The notes: generated by a model from the sequence alone, not told the origin. 48,931 nt of DNA from Verrucomicrobiota bacterium (GCA_016235585.1 JACRJY010000112.1:1-48931), one strand, 5' to 3'; positions 34,294-42,625 are shown, counted from the first letter of the stretch. Translations and numbers: made by a program.

Positions 34294-34317
34294 TTGATTT
34301 GAGTGGATCCGGAAAAC

Positions 34318-34352
34318 AAAAAACCCCTTTCGGTTTTCCCGAAAGGGGTTTT
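34318..34352 (-). terminator. Intrinsic terminator of the outer-membrane barrel gene
   Basis: The arms AAAACCCCTTTCGG and CCGAAAGGGGTTTT (14 bases, loop of five) lie 16 bases past the stop at 34369. On the minus strand TTTTTTGTTTT follows. It is symmetric enough to act in both directions. Confidence 0.9.
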
Positions 34353-34368
34353 GGAGGTTCTAACGGGA

Positions 34369-35532
34369 TTAGAACTTGTAGATGACGTTGAGCGCGATCT
34401 GGCTGGAGTTCACGCGGCCACCGGGGAAGGAGCCGGCCCCGAGCACGCGACCGCTCATGTCGTGATCCCAGCGGTATTCCAAGCGGGAGATCACGTTTTC
34501 CCAGAGGGCGTAGTCCACCGTGAAGGTGGTGCTCAACACTTCCGTGCCGGCCGGCAGGCCCACAGCAGCACCGCCGACGTCGAAGTAATCAACACGGGCG
34601 TTGAGCTTGATCTTCTCGCTCGCCTTGAACGCGAGGTAGATGGCGACGGCATCCGCGTCAGGATTGGCACCATTGCCCACACTGGCCGGCGACTTGGCGA
34701 TGTTGACATGATCCCAGGCGAGACCCACGGAGAGGGTTTCGAGCGGGGTCGGAATCGTCGCGCCGACATAGATGACCGTGGTGTCCGGGCCAGTCACAGC
34801 ACCGGCGACGCGACCGTCCATGACGGCGGCGTCGAGCTTGGCACCCTTGAGGAAGCCGAGACTGTCCGGCGCGGTCAGCGAGATGCCGCCGACGACGGCC
34901 TTCTGGCTTTGCGCGGAAGCAACCCGACCGTTGATCTGTGAATTGATCGTGTTGGCCACGCCTGCATTGAGGCTGAACGCATCGTTCACCTTGTAGCTGG
35001 CGAGCAAACCAGTCATCTGGGTCGGCTCGACGGTGTGACCCCAGGAACGGCTGTAGTTCGGGTTGTCCCCGACGTTTTGGGATTCAAATCCCATCGGGCA
35101 GTCCCACACGCCCAGTTTGAAGTTGATGCCGTTGCCCACCGGAGCGCGCAGTTCGACATAGGCGTTGCGGACGTTGAAGTCCTTGAAGTTGCCAAAAGCA
35201 ACTGAATTGTTAAGCAGCGCATTGGCATCCGGGCCGAACCAGAGCTGGGCCGTGTAGCCGGCGGACCATTCGCCTTCATCCAGCGGCTTGGAGATGGTCA
35301 GGCTGACCACGTCCAGATTGAAGCCGTCGGTTGCTTTGGCGAAGGAGTAGCCTCCGACCGGTGCCGTTTTTCCCCAGCCCCATGCGGCTGAAGTGCTGAC
35401 ATAACCACTGATGGTGGTGGAAGAGACTTTCGTCAAAACATTGTTTGACGGCTTCTCGTCCGCTTGAACCACCGAACCGAGACTGACGACGCCAGCGGCG
35501 GCCAGACCCAGTGTCCATTTGTTCATTTTCAT
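34369..35532 (-). CDS. Outer-membrane beta-barrel (porin-like) protein
   Basis: This 387-residue exported protein has a signal peptide (1-24, cut near VVQADE), then alternating strands rich in Gly, Asn and aromatic residues, ending in the outer-membrane signature NVIYKF (C-terminal Phe). The layout, with GYVSTSAAWGWG at the start and LEYRWDHDMSG near the end, fits the family of 'outer membrane beta-barrel, porin' proteins common in this phylum. Substrate unknown. A strong AGGAGG lies seven bases before the ATG, with a recognisable promoter 100 bases upstream and a strong terminator behind. All three suggest a highly expressed single gene. Confidence 0.88.
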   Translation of the reverse strand: MKMNKWTLGLAAAGVVSLGSVVQADEKPSNNVLTKVSSTTISGYVSTSAAWGWGKTAPVGGYSFAKATDGFNLDVVSLTISKPLDEGEWSAGYTAQLWFGPDANALLNNSVAFGNFKDFNVRNAYVELRAPVGNGINFKLGVWDCPMGFESQNVGDNPNYSRSWGHTVEPTQMTGLLASYKVNDAFSLNAGVANTINSQINGRVASAQSQKAVVGGISLTAPDSLGFLKGAKLDAAVMDGRVAGAVTGPDTTVIYVGATIPTPLETLSVGLAWDHVNIAKSPASVGNGANPDADAVAIYLAFKASEKIKLNARVDYFDVGGAAVGLPAGTEVLSTTFTVDYALWENVISRLEYRWDHDMSGRVLGAGSFPGGRVNSSQIALNVIYKF

Positions 35533-35539
35533 TTGTGTT

Positions 35540-35545
35540 CCTCCT
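35540..35545 (-). promoter_or_regulatory. Strong ribosome binding site of the barrel gene
   Basis: AGGAGG on the minus strand, seven bases before the ATG at 35532; one of the few full Shine-Dalgarno sequences in the window. Confidence 0.85.
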
Positions 35546-35585
35546 GCGATGTTGTTGTTTGTTACGTTTTTATGCGTTTTTTATC

Positions 35586-35621
35586 GGGCAGAAACAGTCT
35601 GCCCTCGCACCAAAACGGTGC
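35586..35621 (-). promoter_or_regulatory. Two hairpins in the 5' leader of the barrel mRNA
   Basis: GCACC/GGTGC (35607-35621, loop five) lies near the predicted 5' end, then GGGCAGA/TCTGCCC (35586-35604, loop five). No T-run follows on the minus strand, so I read them as mRNA-stabilising leader structures and not as a terminator. Confidence 0.6.
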
Positions 35622-35632
35622 ATTTGCCGCCA

Positions 35633-35661
35633 AACATAGGGAGACGCCCCGTGTCTGACAA
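35633..35661 (-). promoter_or_regulatory. Sigma-70-type promoter of the barrel gene
   Basis: On the minus strand, TTGTCA (35656-35661), 17 bases, TATGTT (35633-35638). Transcription would start near 35626 and give a leader of about 94 bases. A perfect TTGACA lies a little further upstream (about 35688-35693) but has no matching -10. Confidence 0.6.
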
Positions 35662-35708
35662 GCGCTTTTTTCGAGAAAATCAGGACTGATGTCAAGCGCC
35701 GGTTGCAA

Positions 35709-35947
35709 TTATTTCTTTAACCCGTCTGTTTCCAGCGGGTTGCCAGCCTGGCGAAGCCGCGCATCCGGCCCTCCCAATTGCCACCCGAATGTAACCGGCG
35801 AAGAAACCAGGCCGGGCTTAAAACTCGAATTCCGAAGCAGCGCAACGAAGCCCCAACTATGGAGATGACATGAAATTCCCGCGCCCACTTCGGCGTTCAG
35901 ATCGAATAGAGGGAACCCATCCTGAAGAACTGGCTGACGAGCAATCC
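35709..35947 (-). pseudogene. Possible C-terminal gene remnant
   Basis: The 415-base gap 35533-35947 holds the barrel promoter and this stretch. One minus-strand frame, ending with TAA at 35709-35711, stays open and reads like a real strand-rich protein end (for example FDLNAEVGAGIS, and later LVSSPVTFGWQLGG). GC is lower than in neighbouring genes. Upstream of about 35947 the same frame passes into the permease gene in another frame, so no intact gene is possible. I take it as a possible decayed barrel or lipoprotein fragment; it may also be chance. Confidence 0.25.
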
Positions 35948-36628
35948 TCACCCCACCAGCCAAAATCCGCCGACCACGAGCGCGAACACGGAGCAGAGGC
36001 CCATCAACGCGCGCTGCGGGCCGCCGTCGCGCCCGGCGAAGGCGCCAGACATCCAGCCAACCAAACTCGAAAACAAACTCATCGCCAGCACCGTTCCCGC
36101 GCCGTAGCACGCGAGGTAGGTCACGGCATCCGTGCCCGATGAAAACGCCAGCGCCGGCAGCACGCCGAGAAAATGCGCGCTGCCTGCCAGTCCGTGCAAC
36201 GCCCCCACGGCGAAGGCCGCGTGCGTGTGCGCGTGCGGCGCGGCGGACGCAGCCTCGTGCGCGCCGTGCGCCGCGCGCCCGTGGACGTGCAGGTGCGTGT
36301 GCGGGCGGCCATCGTGCTGGTGCTCGTGCGTGTGGACGCGGGCGCGGAACACGCGCCGCAAGCCCCACAGGCCGATGCCGATCAGCACCACGCCCACGAG
36401 CTGCTCGCTGCCGGCGGAAAATTTTTCGAGCGGAAAAACTTCCCGCAGCAGCAGGGAAACCATGCCGACCGCCACCACGCCGCTGGCGTGGCCCAGCCCC
36501 CAGCGCAGGCCCGTGCGCCACGCGCCGCGCCGCTGGTCGGCGGCCAGCGGCGCAATCGCCGCCAGATGATCGGGGCCGGACACGACATGAAGCGTCCCGG
36601 CGATGAATCCGGTAAAAATTGAGAGCAC
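35948..36628 (-). CDS. Nickel/cobalt permease-like membrane protein with His-rich loop
   Basis: This 226-residue polytopic membrane protein has the first-helix motif HVVSGPDHLAAIAPLA (H14, D20, H21), typical of the NicO/UreH-type nickel and cobalt permeases. Between the membrane segments it has a loop with about a dozen His residues (HTHEHQHDGRPHTHLHVHG), which would bind metal. The GTG at 36628 was chosen because it lies just before the first helix. The frame is open to an ATG at 36787, but that would add residues encoded by a repeat element. Whether it imports or exports metal cannot be told. No urease or hydrogenase genes are in the window. Confidence 0.75.
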   Translation of the reverse strand: MLSIFTGFIAGTLHVVSGPDHLAAIAPLAADQRRGAWRTGLRWGLGHASGVVAVGMVSLLLREVFPLEKFSAGSEQLVGVVLIGIGLWGLRRVFRARVHTHEHQHDGRPHTHLHVHGRAAHGAHEAASAAPHAHTHAAFAVGALHGLAGSAHFLGVLPALAFSSGTDAVTYLACYGAGTVLAMSLFSSLVGWMSGAFAGRDGGPQRALMGLCSVFALVVGGFWLVG

Positions 36629-36766
36629 GGTTTTGAGTTGGCTATCAGCGGTGCCGAATAATTTCCGAGCGCCGACGAATTGCCAAAAATAATTTCCACC
36701 AACGCACGCCACTGAATACCGACGGGGCGCGGCAAAGTAAAGAAGTGCTTGGCGCGGGCGGCGGCT

Positions 36767-36845
36767 CACGTTGAAGGAGCGCGGCATTTACCGCTTCAAC
36801 GTGCGGGTTTTCCGCCGCTGAAGCGGGCTGAAGCTCGTGCTCCAA
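36767..36845. repeat. Compound palindromic repeat between ygfZ and the permease gene
   Basis: CACGTTGAAG (36767-36776) and CTTCAACGTG (36794-36803) are a perfect inverted pair. CCGC-TGAA-GCGG (36815-36826) makes a second hairpin. The end GCTGAAGCTCGTGCTCC parallels the end of the element at 3169-3219. It would supply the first residues of an extended permease reading. Confidence 0.6.
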
Positions 36846-36860
36846 GGGCAAATTGAACCA

Positions 36861-37985
36861 CTACCTTGGTGCCGGCACGATTCGCGCCACGCTCTCGCCG
36901 ACGGCACCGTGCAGTATCAACTCTGTTCCCACGGCGTTGCACTCGCGCCGCACGTAGCCGAGCGCGAGATTCGCCTTGAGCGCGGGCGAAAACACCGCGC
37001 TGGTGATGAAGCCGATCTCCTTGCCGTCACGGAACAATTTGTCGCCCTTCACCGGCAGCGCCGCGAGGTTGTCCGCGAGGCGCAGGGATTGCAGCGATTT
37101 CGCCACCTGCCCGTAGGTGCGGATGCGCGCGATGACTTCCTGGCCGATGTAGCAGCCCTTGGTGTAGCTGATGGCGCGCGCCTCCAGCCCGGCCTCCGGC
37201 GGCAGCGTCGTCTCGTCCATGTCCGCGCCGAAGCGCGGGAGGCCCGCCTCGACGCGCGCGATTTCCAGCGCGTCCCAGCCGCAGGCGCGTCCACCGATTT
37301 GTTTCACGGCGGCCACGAGCTTGTCCGCGACCGCGCCGAGCGAAGCCGTTGGCACAAACAAATCAAAGCCCGCCGAACCGAGGCGCGGCAGGTTCATCAG
37401 GTAAATCTCGCCGAGCGTGGCGTCTTTGAGCGTGGCGGAGTCGTGGGATTTTTCCGGCAAATGAATTCCCAGTCCGAGCTGGCCGACGGCTTCCGCCGCG
37501 CGCGGCCCCTGCACGCTCAACAAACCGTAGTGCGGCGCGGCATCCACGATCTGCACGTCGTCGGCGATGATGAATTTCTCCAGCCGCTGCGTGACGGCAT
37601 CGGTGTAGCCCGGCTCGAAGTCCAGCAGCAGTTCGTCGGCGAGGCGGGAGATGTTCAGGTCGCTGTGCATTTTTCCCTTGGCGGAGACGAGCGCGGCGTA
37701 GCAGCCCTGGCCGGGGCGCAAGTCCTTCACGTTGTTCGTGACCTGGCCGTTGAGAAACTTCTGCCGGTCCACGCCGAGCAGGCAGAGCCGCCCGCGCGCG
37801 CTCAAGTCCACGACACCCGCCGCCGTGCGCAACGCCGCGTGCTCGGCGGGCACGTCGCCGTAGTGCGCGACCATCTCGCTGCCGCCGATGGTGGTGAACA
37901 CGGCGTTCAAACTCTGGTGAAACTCGTGCAGCGCGAGCGGGGTCATGGCGAAATCAATTTTCCAGTTGGACAAATCACGGGGCAT
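36861..37985 (-). CDS. ygfZ: YgfZ/GcvT-like folate-binding protein
   Basis: This 374-residue protein of the GcvT/YgfZ family helps maintain iron-sulfur clusters in a folate-dependent way. The diagnostic motif K-G-C-Y-I-G-Q-E lies at residues 276-283, with C278 the conserved cysteine. Other family pieces are VVDLSARGRLCLLGVDRQKFLNG and GYTDAVTQRLEKFIIADDV. It is not a glycine-cleavage T protein, which lacks the KGC motif. The start is either 37985 (used here) or the ATG at 37946; no ribosome site decides. It is transcribed singly. Confidence 0.92.
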   Translation of the reverse strand: MPRDLSNWKIDFAMTPLALHEFHQSLNAVFTTIGGSEMVAHYGDVPAEHAALRTAAGVVDLSARGRLCLLGVDRQKFLNGQVTNNVKDLRPGQGCYAALVSAKGKMHSDLNISRLADELLLDFEPGYTDAVTQRLEKFIIADDVQIVDAAPHYGLLSVQGPRAAEAVGQLGLGIHLPEKSHDSATLKDATLGEIYLMNLPRLGSAGFDLFVPTASLGAVADKLVAAVKQIGGRACGWDALEIARVEAGLPRFGADMDETTLPPEAGLEARAISYTKGCYIGQEVIARIRTYGQVAKSLQSLRLADNLAALPVKGDKLFRDGKEIGFITSAVFSPALKANLALGYVRRECNAVGTELILHGAVGESVARIVPAPR

Positions 37986-38031
37986 TCTGCCCGCAAACGC
38001 TCCGGCAATTCAACCTCAAGCCGGAGTTTAA

Positions 38032-38123
38032 CCACGGAACACACAGAAGACACGGAGGGAAAAATCAGGAAGCCTGACCGGGACAGGTTTGTCTGGAAGA
38101 ATCCCGTTCCGTGTGTTCCGTGG
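38032..38123. repeat. CCACGGA-type inverted repeat between ygfZ and galE
   Basis: CCACGGAACACACAGAA (38032-38048) and TTCCGTGTGTTCCGTGG (38107-38123) are inverted with one mismatch. It occupies most of the divergent gap before galE. It has the same wording as the element at 34223-34293. Confidence 0.82.
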
Positions 38124-38193
38124 TGATCTATCACGTTTTCGGCCCCGCATTTTCCCGTTGCCGCCGCCGCCCGGTTCTCCCTAGCCTGCGCGC

Positions 38194-39165
38194 ATGAATG
38201 TCTTGGTCACCGGCGGCGCGGGCTACATCGGCTCGGTCTGCGTGGAGGAACTGCTCGGCGCGGGCCACGCCGTGACGGTGCTCGATAATCTCTCCGAGGG
38301 CCACCGTGCTGCCGTGGATGCGCGGGCGAACTTTGTGCATGGCGACCTGGCCGACCGTGAACTCGTGCAGCGCGCCGTGCGTGCGGCGAAAACCGAAGCG
38401 GTCATTCACTTCGCCGCCCACGCGCTCGTCGGCGAGTCCATGACGAATCCGGGTAAATATTTTCGCAACAACGTCGCCAGCGGATTGAACCTGCTCGACG
38501 CGGCGGTCGAGGCGGGCGTGAAGAAATTCGTGTTCAGCTCGACCTGCGCGACCTACGGCGTGCCGGAGCGCGTGCCGATGACGGAGGATTTGCCGCAGCG
38601 GCCCGTGAACCCCTACGGCGAATCGAAGCTGATGTTTGAGAAGCTGCTCCGCTGGTATGAGGAGCTGCACGGGCTGGAGTTTGTGGCGTTCCGCTATTTC
38701 AACGCGGCGGGCGCGAGCGAAAAATTCGGCGAGCATCATCGCGTTGAGACGCATCTGATCCCGAACGTGCTCCGGGTCGCGCTCGGCCAGAAGCCGCACT
38801 GCGAGATATTCGGCACGGACTACCCCACGCCCGACGGCACGTGCATCCGCGACTACATCCACATCGCGGACCTCGCGCAGGCGCACATCCTTGCCCTTGC
38901 GCCGGGCCGGCGCGGATTCTTCAATCTCGGCAACGGCGCGGGCTACTCGGTGCGCGAGGTCGTGGCCGCGTGCGAAAAAATCTCCGGCCAAAAAATCTCC
39001 GCGCTTGAGAGGCCGCGCCGCCCCGGCGACCCGCCGCGCCTCGTGGCCGCCGCCGCCAAGGCCGCGCGCGAGCTGGGCTGGCGTCCGAAGTTTCCGAAGC
39101 TGGAGGACATCGTGGCGACGGCGTGGGCGTGGCACCGGCGGCATCCGCAGGGCTATGCGGATTGA
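38194..39165 (+). CDS. galE: UDP-glucose 4-epimerase
   Basis: GalE interconverts UDP-glucose and UDP-galactose with bound NAD. The 323-residue extended short-chain dehydrogenase has the NAD motif GGAGYIG at 7-13, catalytic Ser/Thr at FSSTCATYG (115-117), and Y141/K145 in PYGESK. The substrate-domain pieces YFNAAGA and RDYIHIADLAQAH are complete. ATG 38194 gives MNVLVTGGAGYIG, the normal start. It probably serves cell-surface polysaccharide synthesis. It is followed on the same strand by a secreted protein gene 127 bases away. Confidence 0.95.
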   Translation: MNVLVTGGAGYIGSVCVEELLGAGHAVTVLDNLSEGHRAAVDARANFVHGDLADRELVQRAVRAAKTEAVIHFAAHALVGESMTNPGKYFRNNVASGLNLLDAAVEAGVKKFVFSSTCATYGVPERVPMTEDLPQRPVNPYGESKLMFEKLLRWYEELHGLEFVAFRYFNAAGASEKFGEHHRVETHLIPNVLRVALGQKPHCEIFGTDYPTPDGTCIRDYIHIADLAQAHILALAPGRRGFFNLGNGAGYSVREVVAACEKISGQKISALERPRRPGDPPRLVAAAAKAARELGWRPKFPKLEDIVATAWAWHRRHPQGYAD

Positions 39166-39292
39166 CGCGGGTTCCTTCGCGCGCACGGGCAGGGGCCGTG
39201 ATTGGGCTTGTTTCTTCCGGCTTTTTCCGCTTTGCTTCTTCGGGTAAATGGCGGCGCGGCTTGAACCGCAGTGGAAAAGCAGGAAGCAGTCT

Positions 39293-41380
39293 ATGAAAAC
39301 TTATCGTTCTTTTTTGCAACGGAGTCTGAAGTTCCTCGTGCTGGCCATTGTGGCCGGCTGGGCGGGCGGCGCGCACGCCGCCGACGTGGAGCAGATCATC
39401 TTGTATAAGGGCAGGCAGTTTTTGCAGACGGGCACGGGCACCCCGACTGTGGGAACCAACAAGCCGTTTCGCGCCGGCACGTTCGTCAGCCTGTCCGCGG
39501 CCAACGCGGTGACCAACGCCACGCTCCAACTGCCCAGCGGCACGGTGACGAATCTGGTTCTGGAGAACGGCGGATTGCAATGGGGCCTCAACGAGATCGA
39601 GTATTCCACCCAGGCCGCGCTGGACGCGGTCTTCGGCAGCGGCAACTACACCTACACGCTCAAGGGCCAGAACGACGGCACGCGCGCCGTCACGGTGACG
39701 CTGACGGGCGACACGTATCCCGTCGCGCCGCGCATCAGCAACTTCACCGCCGCGCAGGCGGTGGATCCCGCCGGCAGCTTCACGTTGACGTGGGACGCGC
39801 TCGTCAATGGCTCGGCCAATGATTTCGTGCAGATGAGCATCAGCGACGCGAACGACCAGAATGAAGTTTACCAGTCGGGTCAACCCGGCGGCCCCGGCGC
39901 GCTGGACGGCACGAGCACGTCGTTCCAGGTTCCCGCCGGCACGCTGGCCACCGGGCAGACCTACACCGGGCGGCTGCTGCTGTATCAGGCGGTGGACTAC
40001 GACGACACCAGCTACGGCTTCGGCGTGGTGTCGCTCGCGGGCTATTACAGCGAGACAAGGTTCACCATCGTCACCACGGGGCAGCCGGACACGAACGCGC
40101 CGTTCTTGATGAACAGCCAGCCGAACTACGGTGAGACGAACGTGCCGGTTCACTCCGGCGTGGCGTTCACCTTCGGCGAGCCGATGCAGAGCAGCTACTC
40201 CATCAATTGGACCGGCGTCAACGCCAGCAATTTCTCCTACCTTTGGAGCGACGACAAGATGACGCTGTTCTGCCTCTACAACACGAGCCTGCCGCTCAAC
40301 ACGGTCATTGGCTGGACGCTGAACCCCTCCAGCACCAACTACCAGTTCCGCGATCTGGCGGGCAACAACCTGCCGGGGGACATCACGGGGTTTTTCACCA
40401 CGGCGCCGACCAACTCGACGGGGGTCAAGGATGTCGAGATGATTGTCGTGGCCAAGGCGCAAAAATTTCTCCAGACCAACGGCACGCCGGTGCTGGCGGA
40501 TCCGGATCACGGCACGCCGTTCCAGTTCCAGGCGGAGGTGAACCTCACCGGTTCGGCCACCGTCACGAACGTGGCGGTGCAGTTCCCCGGGGCCGGCACC
40601 ACCAACGCGCCTTACAACGCCGACAACGGGGATCAGTTTGGACTGGAGAGCGGCTACGCCGATCAGACCTCCCTGGACAGCGCCTTTCTCAACGGCACCT
40701 ACACCGTGACCGTCAAGACGGTGCATGATGGAACCAGAACGGTGGCGCTGGCCCTGACCGGCAACGTCTATCCGCCCACGCCCACGGTCAGCAACCTCGC
40801 CGCCGCGCAGGCGATTGTTCACTCGAACAGCTTCACTTTGACCTGGAGCGCCTTCACCGGGGGGACGACCAACGACTACGTTTCCGTGAGCATCGAGAAC
40901 GCCACGGGAAATTATGCGACGCTGTTCGAGACGCCGGACGTGGGCCAGCCCGGCGCGCTCAATGGCACGCACACCTCGGTGGTCATCCCGGCCAACACGC
41001 TGTATCCGGGGCGCACCTACGAGGCGCGCCTCTTCTTCGCCAAGCTCACGACCCGGGACACGACCAGCTATCCCGGCGTCCTCGCCCTCGCCGGCTACCT
41101 CAAGGACACGCAGTTCACCGTCCAGACGGCGGGGACGCCGCTCAAGCCCAGGCTGGTGATGTTGCCGCGCAACCAGGGCCAGATTCAGATGCGCCTGATC
41201 GGCGAGCCGGGCTTCAACTACGCCATCCAGGCCACCGACGATCTCAAGAACCCGTCGTGGGTGCAGTATTGGAACCAGTCCACCTACGACGGCGCGACGC
41301 TTGACTACACCGACTTCAGCTCCACCTTCTTCACCAACCGCTTTTACCGCGCGGTGGAGCAGCCATCGTTTGGGGACTAA
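39293..41380 (+). CDS. Secreted protein with internally duplicated module and Big_5-like domain
   Basis: This 695-residue exported protein has a signal peptide cut near AHAAD. Residues about 31-262 and 380-612 are copies of one module (VEQIILYKGRQFLQT / VEMIVVAKAQKFLQT; NDGTRAVTVTLTGDTYP / HDGTRTVALALTGNVYP; SFTLTWDALVNGS / SFTLTWSAFTGGT). Between them (about 268-372) is an SbsA/Big_5-type Ig-like domain (NYGETNVPVHSGVAFTFGEPM). The tail (about 620-690, with NYAIQATDDL and NRFYRAV) resembles the tail of the NHL-repeat protein. ATG 39293 is preceded by AGGA at a good distance. No catalytic motif was seen; it is probably a surface or matrix protein. Confidence 0.8.
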   Translation: MKTYRSFLQRSLKFLVLAIVAGWAGGAHAADVEQIILYKGRQFLQTGTGTPTVGTNKPFRAGTFVSLSAANAVTNATLQLPSGTVTNLVLENGGLQWGLNEIEYSTQAALDAVFGSGNYTYTLKGQNDGTRAVTVTLTGDTYPVAPRISNFTAAQAVDPAGSFTLTWDALVNGSANDFVQMSISDANDQNEVYQSGQPGGPGALDGTSTSFQVPAGTLATGQTYTGRLLLYQAVDYDDTSYGFGVVSLAGYYSETRFTIVTTGQPDTNAPFLMNSQPNYGETNVPVHSGVAFTFGEPMQSSYSINWTGVNASNFSYLWSDDKMTLFCLYNTSLPLNTVIGWTLNPSSTNYQFRDLAGNNLPGDITGFFTTAPTNSTGVKDVEMIVVAKAQKFLQTNGTPVLADPDHGTPFQFQAEVNLTGSATVTNVAVQFPGAGTTNAPYNADNGDQFGLESGYADQTSLDSAFLNGTYTVTVKTVHDGTRTVALALTGNVYPPTPTVSNLAAAQAIVHSNSFTLTWSAFTGGTTNDYVSVSIENATGNYATLFETPDVGQPGALNGTHTSVVIPANTLYPGRTYEARLFFAKLTTRDTTSYPGVLALAGYLKDTQFTVQTAGTPLKPRLVMLPRNQGQIQMRLIGEPGFNYAIQATDDLKNPSWVQYWNQSTYDGATLDYTDFSSTFFTNRFYRAVEQPSFGD

Positions 41381-41430
41381 TCCCTCCTGGAACTTTCACC
41401 GGCAAGCCAGCGCCGACTCGCCCGCGCCTT

Positions 41431-41465
41431 CTGAATTCTGGATTCTGAATCCTGAATCCTGAATT
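41431..41465. repeat. Heptanucleotide tandem repeat CTGAATT/C x5
   Basis: Five seven-base units (41431, 41438, 41445, 41452, 41459) with small changes. The array lies between the convergent ends of the secreted-protein gene and the MoxR gene, outside coding sequence. It has the same period as the array at 2458. Confidence 0.85.
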
Positions 41466-41470
41466 CTTGT

Positions 41471-42508
41471 TCACATCACCGCCTGCGCCTCGCCCTTCGG
41501 CGTCGCGTCGAGGATGCGTTTGACGATGTGATCCACCTGGATGCCCTCGGCCTCGGCGTTGAACGTCGGCACGATGCGGTGGCGCAGCACCGGGTAGGCG
41601 AGCGCCTCGATGTCGTCGAGCGTGACGTGGAAGCGCCCACGCAGGATGGCGCGCACCTTGCCGCCGAGCACGAGCTGCTGGCACGCGCGCGGGCCGGGGC
41701 CCCACGCGATGAGTTCCTTCACGAAGGGCAGCGCGTCCGGCTCCGTGGGCCGGCTGCGGCGCACGAGCTCGAGCACGAAGTCCATCACGTGGTCAGGCAC
41801 GGGCACTTTGCGGACGATGCGCTGGCAGGCGATGACTTCCTCGCCGCTGACCGCCGGCTCGATGCGCGCGTCGTAGGCGCTCGTCGTGCGCTGGATGATT
41901 TCCCGTTCCTGCTCGCGCGACGGATAGCCAACCTTCACGTGGAACATGAAACGATCCTTCTGCGCCTCGGGCAGCGGATACGTGCCTTCCTGCTCGATGG
42001 GATTCTGCGTCGCCAGCACAAAGAACGGCTCCTCCAGCCGGTAGGTCTGCCCGCCGACGGTCACGGCGTGTTCCTGCATCGCTTCGAGCAGCGCGGCCTG
42101 CGTCTTGGGCGGCGAGCGGTTGATTTCGTCGGCCAGGATCATCTGCGCGAAGAGCGGGCCTTTGAGGAACGTCATGCTGCGCCGGCCCGTCACCGGGTCT
42201 TCAGAAATGATGTCCGTGCCCGTGATGTCCGCCGGCATGAGGTCGGGCGTGAACTGCACGCGGCGGAACGACAGGTGCATCGCCTCGGAGACGCTCCGAA
42301 TCATGTAGGTCTTGGCGAGGCCCGGCACGCCCTCCAGCAGGCAGTGGCTGCGCGCGAAAATCGCGATGATGATCTGCTCGATGACCTCGTGCTGGCCGAC
42401 GATGGTCTTGGCAACCTCGGTGGTGAGCTTTTCGTAGGCGGAGGCGAGGCGTTGCGCCAGCGCGGCATCGTCCTGCGGCAGCGGCGGTGTGGTGGCGGGC
42501 AGATTCAT
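41471..42508 (-). CDS. MoxR-family AAA+ ATPase
   Basis: This 345-residue AAA+ ATPase of the MoxR group has Walker A GVPGLAKT at 60-67, Walker B ILADEINR (D127, E128), the sensor region [19 protein letters not shown], and an arginine-containing C-terminal lid ([23 protein letters not shown]). MoxR proteins act as chaperones, usually with DUF58 and VWA-domain proteins encoded directly downstream. Here the downstream gene is on the other strand, so this copy is an orphan. ATG 42508 was chosen at the conserved start; the longer reading to 42562 adds only low-complexity sequence. Confidence 0.93.
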   Translation of the reverse strand: MNLPATTPPLPQDDAALAQRLASAYEKLTTEVAKTIVGQHEVIEQIIIAIFARSHCLLEGVPGLAKTYMIRSVSEAMHLSFRRVQFTPDLMPADITGTDIISEDPVTGRRSMTFLKGPLFAQMILADEINRSPPKTQAALLEAMQEHAVTVGGQTYRLEEPFFVLATQNPIEQEGTYPLPEAQKDRFMFHVKVGYPSREQEREIIQRTTSAYDARIEPAVSGEEVIACQRIVRKVPVPDHVMDFVLELVRRSRPTEPDALPFVKELIAWGPGPRACQQLVLGGKVRAILRGRFHVTLDDIEALAYPVLRHRIVPTFNAEAEGIQVDHIVKRILDATPKGEAQAVM

Positions 42509-42625
42509 ATTTTGTGTCGGCGGAAAAAGTCCCGCACTTGGACGCGGGAAGCAAGGCGGCATTCAGCGGGGTCGTCGGGGAAACAAATTCTTGTCTCATC
42601 CGCCCGCGCGTGCTTTGTTTGGCCC

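Noticed and set aside
36629..36787. 53-residue N-terminal extension of the nickel permease.
   Set aside because: The added residues are encoded by a palindromic repeat and precede a natural first membrane helix.
38921..40972. Long open frame (683 codons) on the minus strand.
   Set aside because: It runs antisense through galE and the duplicated secreted protein. It is Arg/Gly/Val-rich without domain signatures.
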